Shown: piece after piece, positions 57,896 through 64,000 of the stretch
Numbering within the stretch: position 1 is the stretch's first letter
Layout of the letters: each line of letters opens with the position of its first letter
NCBI GenBank assembly: GCA_027559495.1
Contig: JAMXSV010000003.1
Location: 1,054,001 to 1,118,000, forward strand
Origin: Aurifilum marmelostoma
Lineage: Eukaryota > Ascomycota > Sordariomycetes > Diaporthales > Cryphonectriaceae
Direction of reading: 5' to 3'
Length of the DNA stretch: 64,000 nt
Made by a program: the position numbers and the translations under genes
Notes under the pieces: model-generated
What the model saw: the letters and a program-made list of their open reading frames with translations, nothing else
Database searches by the model: none
What the model was told of the DNA's origin: nothing

Positions 57896-58871
57896 CTAGT
57901 TGTGAGCCTTGTTGTCGACAACGTGGTGGGCCTGCTCCTTCTTCTGGCCCAGGTAGTCACCAATGAACTTGACAGTCTCGGTGGTGAGGACGAGGGCGGT
58001 GGCGACGGCAGCCTTGCCGGTCAGGATGAGGCCGGAGCCGTTCTCGCCGCCGGCCTTCTTGTACTCGCTGCTGTAGACGCTCAGGACGTGGTCCTTGCCC
58101 TCAAAGGCCTTGTTGTAGGGGAGCAGCACGATGCCCTTGGCGTCCGAGTACAGCTCACCGGTGGGCTTCTTGACGGCGGGGAACCTCTCGTCCACCTTGG
58201 CGAGGGCCTTGTCGCCGAGGTCGTCGGCCTTCTTGACATAAGGCTCGACATACTGGTAGGGTTTCGAGAGGTAGGGCAGGACGGGGGCGGCGAAGGTCTT
58301 GTAGGCCGAGTCGCCCAGCTGCAGGGACTTTTGACCGTACGGGTTCGCCTTGAAGGTCTCGACGCCGTCGTGGACCACTGGGTAGCCGGTCAGGTGCTGC
58401 ACAACAGGGAACAATAGAGTTAGCTTCAGCTTCCCTGTACTGGGGAGAAGAGAAAGAACAAGAAAGTCATATGCGATAAGTTGAGTGTGGCCATATCGTC
58501 CCTGCCGAGGTGGGCCCACAGGAGTGGCGACTGGATTGGCTCATGAAGAACACCTGAGTCTGCGACCAGGTCCGAGGCAGGAAAAGAAACAAAACTGGAA
58601 AAAAGAGTAATCTGACAGCTGATTGCAATTATGGGGGCTTTCAGACTAAATCATCTGGTGGCCAAAACAGCACGAGAGCGCTGTTCTGCACACCCGACCG
58701 TCCAGTCTCGCATGCCATAGAAGAGCGCTGTTGTAGATTTCGGACTGTGTGTGGTTCGAACTCTTGCACGAGATCAAGCAAGGGGCTGGCTGTGTGGGAT
58801 TGATCATCTGGGGAGCTCACCTTGAGGAAAGAAGATGCTGGCACATCGCCGTTAACCTGAGGTGCCGTCAT
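57896..58871 (-). CDS. cap20: Cap20-type perilipin, lipid droplet protein
   Basis: Two exons, 58871-58821 and 58396-57896, encode 183 aa. The start MTAPQVNGDVPASSFLK joins HLTGYPVVHDGVETFKANPYGQ across a 424-base intron (GTGAGC donor, GCTAACT branch, GCAG acceptor). Conserved blocks SAYKTFAAPVLPYLSKPYQYVEPYVKKAD and VDERFPAVKKPT identify the fungal perilipin family (Colletotrichum CAP20, Metarhizium MPL1), which coats lipid droplets and in pathogens helps build appressorial turgor. A C-terminal hydrophobic helix (AAVATALVLTTETVKFI) may contact the droplet. The intron is long for this genome. Upstream of the start lies a purine/pyrimidine-skewed leader. Presence does not prove pathogenicity, since saprotrophs have it too. 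Confidence 0.92.
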
Positions 58872-60653
58872 GTTGGGGGCTAAGCTTGATGCTCGCTCTG
58901 GGAATAATATAAAAAGAGTTGAATTGGAAGATGTTGAGAACCGGAATAACGGTTCTGCTGGGTAGAGATAGAGAGCAAGCCTGACTTTGCGCTAGAGGTC
59001 TGACGTCGCTGATGATGAAATGTAGAGGGGGTGCTTGAGATATGGTTGAGTGAGCGGTGGAAGGGATAAGCTACTGCTGTTGTTGTTGTAAAGATGGATG
59101 GAAGAGGAGAGAGAAGGAGAAGAAGGTTTGTTGGTGTGTGAGGTAGGGGAGATAAGGTTGATATCGATGGGAAGGAGGGGAGGAAGGGGGGGGGGGAGAA
59201 AAAAGGAGGAGGGTTGATTCGAGGACAGACTAATGGCTGAAGAAGAAAGTCGAGAGATTGGGGGGGTGGCGCTCAAGGGACGACAATTGGACTGGATTGA
59301 CGTAACTCGGCCGGGTATCATTTCTGAAGAAAAAAAAAAAAAAGAAAAAAGGAAACACGAGAGCGAGAGAAAATGCACGCAAGAGAGTGGGCTCTGTGTC
59401 GCAACCGGAGCAGAGTCGACGCGCTTCGATTCGAGGCACAGGCACAAATGTGGCTCCTGTGATGCTGCGCTGGCGCTGATAAGACCCAGTTGCTGGCATG
59501 TGAAGAGTGGATCCTGGGGGGGGGGGTGGAAGCTCTGCTATGTACTATGGTGTTACGGGTGCTATTGGTATTCTGCCGGTGGGGCGTGCTGCCCGCTCAG
59601 CGCGGAACGTTACCATGAGCTGTGCTGCAGAAGTCCTCTCCCCGCCATTCCTGACCATTTTTCCCACGATCAGAAAAATCAAAGCTGTAACTCTCATGTA
59701 CACCATCTGCTCTACGTTGACAATCTATAAGACTTCTTTCCTTTTTTCCTTATCTTTTTCTTCTCACGCCCTTCTATACAGCATCCTACGAGGAGGAGGG
59801 GTGAGGCGCTGCTGTCCGTGGGCCAAGAGTCAGAAGTTGGGCTCTCGACCAACTTGCCGCAGTGGGGCATTACTGGGAAGGATAGGCTGTAGAGAACAGA
59901 GACAGACAGGGGGTAGCCCTGGCCATCCGTCGCCCCTCTACTTGGTAGAAGAGCATGTGAAAGGTTCCGAAAACCTACATTAGTACCAGCAGGAGGAAAA
60001 CGAGCACTGGGCTTGGTGGCTGGCCAGACACGTCGCTTGAGACATGCATCAGGAGGACGGCAAGGGCGGCCTCAACATATCTCCCTTATCTCTCTCCCTC
60101 TTCTCTGACAAGAGCGGTTCCGGTCTTTGGTGCGACAGATAACGACCTTAGACCACGATGATGTGCTTGCTGGAAAGGCGCTGCAGATAGACGTCTTGTC
60201 TCGCCTGGCTCGCACGCACATACGCACCATTACTAAAGAGGCCCGTGCAGACTCAATCAGCTCCCATAGGCCCGCCCAGAAGCCCGCTGCTGCAGTCACT
60301 CTCACACGCACGCACACCAAATTTTGATAGGGTTTCCGAAAGGTTCCGTACAACATAACGTAACAGGCAACTGTGAAGGGCGATGGCGCTACCACACCGG
60401 CTCGCAGCCCCTGGATCCGCGGCACTGGTTCATCAAGGGCATAAACAGAAGAACCAACAAGTCCTCCCAAGGACACCCACTGGCTTTGGCACTCACCGAT
60501 GTTTCATTGAGACATGCAGCCACACCACCCTCACCACACACACCACGCCACTCCTGCAGCCTCTATTGGGGGGCTCGCAACACCATACCACACCACACCA
60601 CATCAGTCTGAACGATATCACTTTTGCAGGCCGCCTTCTTTCTCTCCCACACG

Positions 60654-60667
60654 CCCCCCCCCCCCCC
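60654..60667. repeat. poly-C tract
   Basis: Fourteen consecutive C residues in the perilipin/BCD1 intergenic region. Confidence 0.85.
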
Positions 60668-61545
60668 TAAAATATCCGACAATCCTCTGATCCGACGGGT
60701 CTGTCTCGCCATCTCACACCATACAGACAGCCATCGTCATCACCACCAGTGACTGAGAGCTGGCTGGACAGGAAGACGCGGCAGGGGCTTGCGACTGACA
60801 CCTGCATGTGCCTTCTTGTCTTCGTCAGAGTGGCTTGATCCCGTCATCCCGGGTTCGGAAACAAGTCTCCTTCTTGACAATGGTTCCTCGGCCTTTGTGG
60901 CGGCCCACCGAGAAAAAATACCATCCACTTCTGCCCATTTTCACATGCAAAATTGATCTGTAAGGGATCCATTTTATGTATCATGTACAGTATGTATGTC
61001 TTGCCTCAACTTCCTGCATCTGGGCCACCCCCTCTCTACATAGAACTGGGTCCCAATTCATAAATTCCATGCACACCTACAGGTATGGCTATTCCATTTA
61101 CCGTGCGCAGGGGGGGGTCTATAATTAATCTTGCTCCACTCTCATACGAGAAGGGCGACTTTCACATGTCATTGATTTTTGGTCTGGACAAAGAAAAAAA
61201 GAAGAAAAAAAAAAGGAAAAGAAAGAAAGAAGGAAAAAGACGCAGGCAGGACCCATTGAGTATGGAACCACTTACGCAACGACAACAATTGCAATATTTT
61301 TTCTTTCCCCTTTTTTTTTTTAATCTTCCCTCACTCTCCTTCAGACTTTTCTCTAGCCTATGTGCCCAGGTCTTGATTGGCTCGGTCTCCCAGATAACTG
61401 GCATGCAAGGAGCCTCATCCCCCCGGGCCACCCCCTCGTTATGATGCATCGGTCCCCTCCAACAAGAAGTAAAACAAAGTCTTCCAGATATCAGACGGGA
61501 TCCCTTGGTCGCTAGCTTACCGACCACTTGAAATATAGCCCTTCG

Positions 61546-61558
61546 CCCCCCCCCCCCC
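61546..61558. repeat. poly-C tract
   Basis: Thirteen consecutive C residues. Confidence 0.8.
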
Positions 61559-63206
61559 TTCCCATTGCAGACCCGTAATTTTCCATCTATCACATATCTG
61601 TGCATCTCGATTCTGCCGTCAACCTGCATTAGGCGAGGGTGAGTTGACGTCCGGCGGGCCCTAAGAATGATACGGACACGGGCGAGCGTTTGAGCGACGG
61701 AGCTCGCGCTCCTCGCCTGTCAGAGGGGAGGAACTCTGGGGCGCGCCATCACTTTTACTATACACGACGGGCTGAGGCGCTAAGGTGCCCGAGATGCAGT
61801 GACTACATGCTTAGTGATACTTTTATCTTCTTCTTTGCTGGGCTGAAGATTTGCACCATGGACCCGGGCCTCCCTGTCTATTAAGGTAGTGCGTGCATAG
61901 ACCGTTTTCACCTTTTGCACAAGATGCTGACCGTCCTAAACTAGGCTAAGGCGTGATTCCATGCATATCACCTCACCAGGTCGGGGCCAGACCGCGACGT
62001 TCATTTCTCAACAAATCTTTGAAATTCCTTCCCCGCCATGATCTTTCGCATCCCGAGAGACGGTCAGAAGTGTTGACGCTGTGCAGCCTCCCGCTGGATT
62101 GTTGCTGTTTATGGAGAGGCGGGACTATGTCCTCCTCTCTCTGGAAGGACTGCGTTCACACCTCGCAGCCTCGATTGTTTCTGATCGGGGTCGAGGTGGT
62201 CTCGAGGCCACATCGAATCGGTCTCTGGCACGAGTCGAAAAAGGCTGTCGGGATTCTCAAACATCTAGAAGTGTTTAGGTTTGTTCGGGATAGGCGGGGC
62301 TTGGTGATCTCTCCTTTCTGGAGTCGAAGGCCTCTTCAGCTTCTCGGACTGGTGCAGGCACTGCGAGCTCTAGTCGGAAGCGACGAGCTCTACTGGTAGA
62401 CTTCATGTAGCGGGAACGTCGGCATGAACGGTTGGAGTCAGCTGCCAATGCCATTCGTCTTCTTTTTGCCAGTAATTTGTGTCCTCATGATTGACAAATT
62501 GGACCGCTTCTAGGTTGATCTCGGGAGGAACACCCTTTTCACTTGGGACCAAGCTTGGCCTCAGCCCTGTGTGTGATGGCAACACGAATCTAGACAGTCA
62601 CTTATCCGAGGCTACTCTCCCTTTCAGCATCTATAAACATTTTACTGCATCAATTACTTCTCCCACGTTGTTGTTCTATAGAAAGAAGATAAGTAAAAGT
62701 CAGCAGAATTACACACGGAATTGCACATGAAGCGAAATTGTGGTCCAAATCAATGCTCCGAACTACAGCCAAAATCCAATTGCAGTTGCTTCGAAATTGG
62801 TAATGGTTCTCTGGTGAAAAGTCCTGCTGAGGATCAAGGGAAAGAGTATCTTTATATGGGCTACCGGGGGGGGGGGTTGTGGTGCTATAGCGGCGATAAG
62901 ATAACGAATTGTTCTTCTACTTTATTGTATGACCCCATAAAAATGTTTACTTTCCCAGCATCCAATTTGAACTTGCCTCTCGTAAACACCAGAAACTCAA
63001 AATTGTCACATATTATTCAGGACAGACAAGAGTCCTATCGTCTCTTCGCACACTGACGACTCCTATGGTGTCCTCATCACAATTTTAACACCACCACCAC
63101 AGGCCACAGCGCCACCACCCACCATCCCCATCGAAACTCAACCGCCCTCCTCGTCCTTTCCACCATCCAAGACTGCCTGGGACCGCAGTCCTTCTCCCCA
63201 CAAACC

Positions 63207-64000
63207 ATGGCCGACCCCCTCCTCACGACCCTCTGCTCCATCTGCCACAGCGCCGTGCCCAAATACACATGCCCCGCCTGCCACACCCACACCTGCTCCC
63301 TTGCCTGCTCCCAGCGGCACAAGGCCTGGGCCAACTGCACAGGCCGCCGCGATCCGACCGCCTACATGCCCGCCGCCCGCCTCCGCACCCCGGCTGGCGT
63401 GGACCACGACTACAACTTCTTGTCGGCCATCGAGCGGGAGCGCGACCGTAACCAGCGCGAGATCGTCGAGGAGCGGGGACTGTTCTCTGAGAAGCAGCTG
63501 CGCGAACTGGGCCAGGAGAGGCGGTGGCGCAAGATGTGGTTTGGCGAGGAGGTGCGGTTCGTGAGCACTGATCGGGGCCCCAGGGGGAGGCGGGGGTGCC
63601 CTCTTCGGCTCGGATGGCGAAGACGGTGTTGAGGGCGAGGACGAGGAAGATGGTGGGGACAAGGAGAGGAGGACCACGAGGAAGGGTGGTGGCGGGCCGC
63701 CATCTGCCCTGGCCCGAAGGGTCCGCCAGCGTCTTGACCAGGCGAATGTCGAGGTCGTGCACATGCCCATCGGTATGGCGCGGCAGCGCGAGAACACCAC
63801 TGCCTGGAATAGGAAGACTGGGCGCATCAATTGGTGCGTGGAGTGGATCGTTGTCGACGACGCAGCCGATCCTGATGTTTCGGGCGGCAGCGCTGCGAGC
63901 ACGAGAATACGGCACAAGGCGCTCGAGACGGTTCCTCTCTACCAGGCGCTGGGGAACTCGCTGGCCTGGTTCCGCAAGGGGCAGAAGAAAGATCAAGAAG
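63207..64000 (+). CDS. BCD1: BCD1-like HIT zinc-finger protein, box C/D snoRNP factor (partial, apparent frameshift)
   Basis: The gene starts at 63207 and runs off the window. A complete HIT zinc finger lies at residues 10-43 (Cys10, 13, 22, 25, 30, 34, His38, Cys43), followed directly by GRRDPTAYMP and DYNFLSAIER, the BCD1 signature after the finger. BCD1 is needed for assembly and stability of box C/D snoRNPs in the nucleus. The first frame stops at 63632. From about 63580 the neighbouring frame carries a Gly/Asp/Glu-rich linker and then conserved-looking sequence (ARRVRQRLDQANVEVVHMPIGM, NWCVEWIVVD) to the edge. Dropping one G in the GGGG run at 63576-63579 joins the two. An intron from the GTGAGC at 63561 is the alternative, but no good acceptor fits. 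The 3' end is not in this window. Confidence 0.85.

Larger units (their letters stand above)
58872..63206. other. divergent intergenic region, perilipin / BCD1
   Basis: 4.3 kb with no supportable gene. Contains poly-G near 59188 and 59517, poly-A/T tracts, poly-C near 60654 and 61546, and poly-G near 62868. AGATAAG (59149-59155) and CTGATAAG (59476-59483) are GATA-type sites upstream of the perilipin gene, of unproven use. Confidence 0.55.

Overview
This is nuclear DNA from a filamentous ascomycete, most likely a Sordariomycete. Short spliceosomal introns (mostly 50-200 bases, GT-AG) carry CTRAY-type branch sites just before the acceptor (GCTAAC, CTGAC). Leaders are pyrimidine-rich, and the gene set is typical of Pezizomycotina (DUF3176 membrane protein, Cap20-type perilipin, EMI1/DUF3128, fungal DENN protein). 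There is no operon structure, rRNA, recognisable tRNA, CRISPR array or intact mobile element.

Left to right: YME2/RNA12 (mitochondrial inner membrane, minus, 265-3024); DUF3176 membrane protein (plus, 4239-6409); EMI1-like twin-CX9C protein (plus, 6979-7791); cytosolic HSP70 of the SSA type (minus, 8206-10424) with a heat-shock element upstream; RAD57-type recombination protein (plus, 12161-13887); RPC2, the second-largest RNA polymerase III subunit (minus, 14433-17999); a Puf3-like Pumilio protein (plus, 21927-27101); ribosomal protein eL15/RPL15 (minus, 28680-29700); an unrecognised coiled-coil protein (minus, 30227-31228); a gene-poor block; a PSP1-domain protein (plus, 39625-42381); pirin (plus, 44014-45209); a second gene-poor block; a DENN/AEX-3 protein (plus, 53378-56201, perhaps extending to 56417); a Cap20-type perilipin (minus, 57896-58871); and the 5' part of the box C/D snoRNP factor BCD1 (plus, 63207 to the window edge).

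The genes are mainly housekeeping and do not form one pathway. A few themes recur: RNA metabolism (RPC2, PUF, RPL15, BCD1), mitochondria (YME2, EMI1-like; Puf3 proteins act on mitochondrial mRNAs), and stress or lipid handling (HSP70, perilipin). Two intergenic blocks of about 8 kb (31.2-39.6 kb and 45.2-53.4 kb) hold only simple repeats, poly-C/G tracts, GTAC-rich palindromes and possible gene relics.

The most interesting signals are: (1) a DENN gene whose frame stays open and protein-like for 71 codons past its TGA; (2) an HSP70 intron whose only frame-preserving donor is GA, not GT; (3) a PUF gene with a 21-base microexon and in-frame ATGs inside two long pyrimidine-rich introns, suggesting alternative promoters; (4) three apparent +1 frameshifts in conserved genes. 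Two of these lie at C or G runs, so assembly error must be considered throughout.
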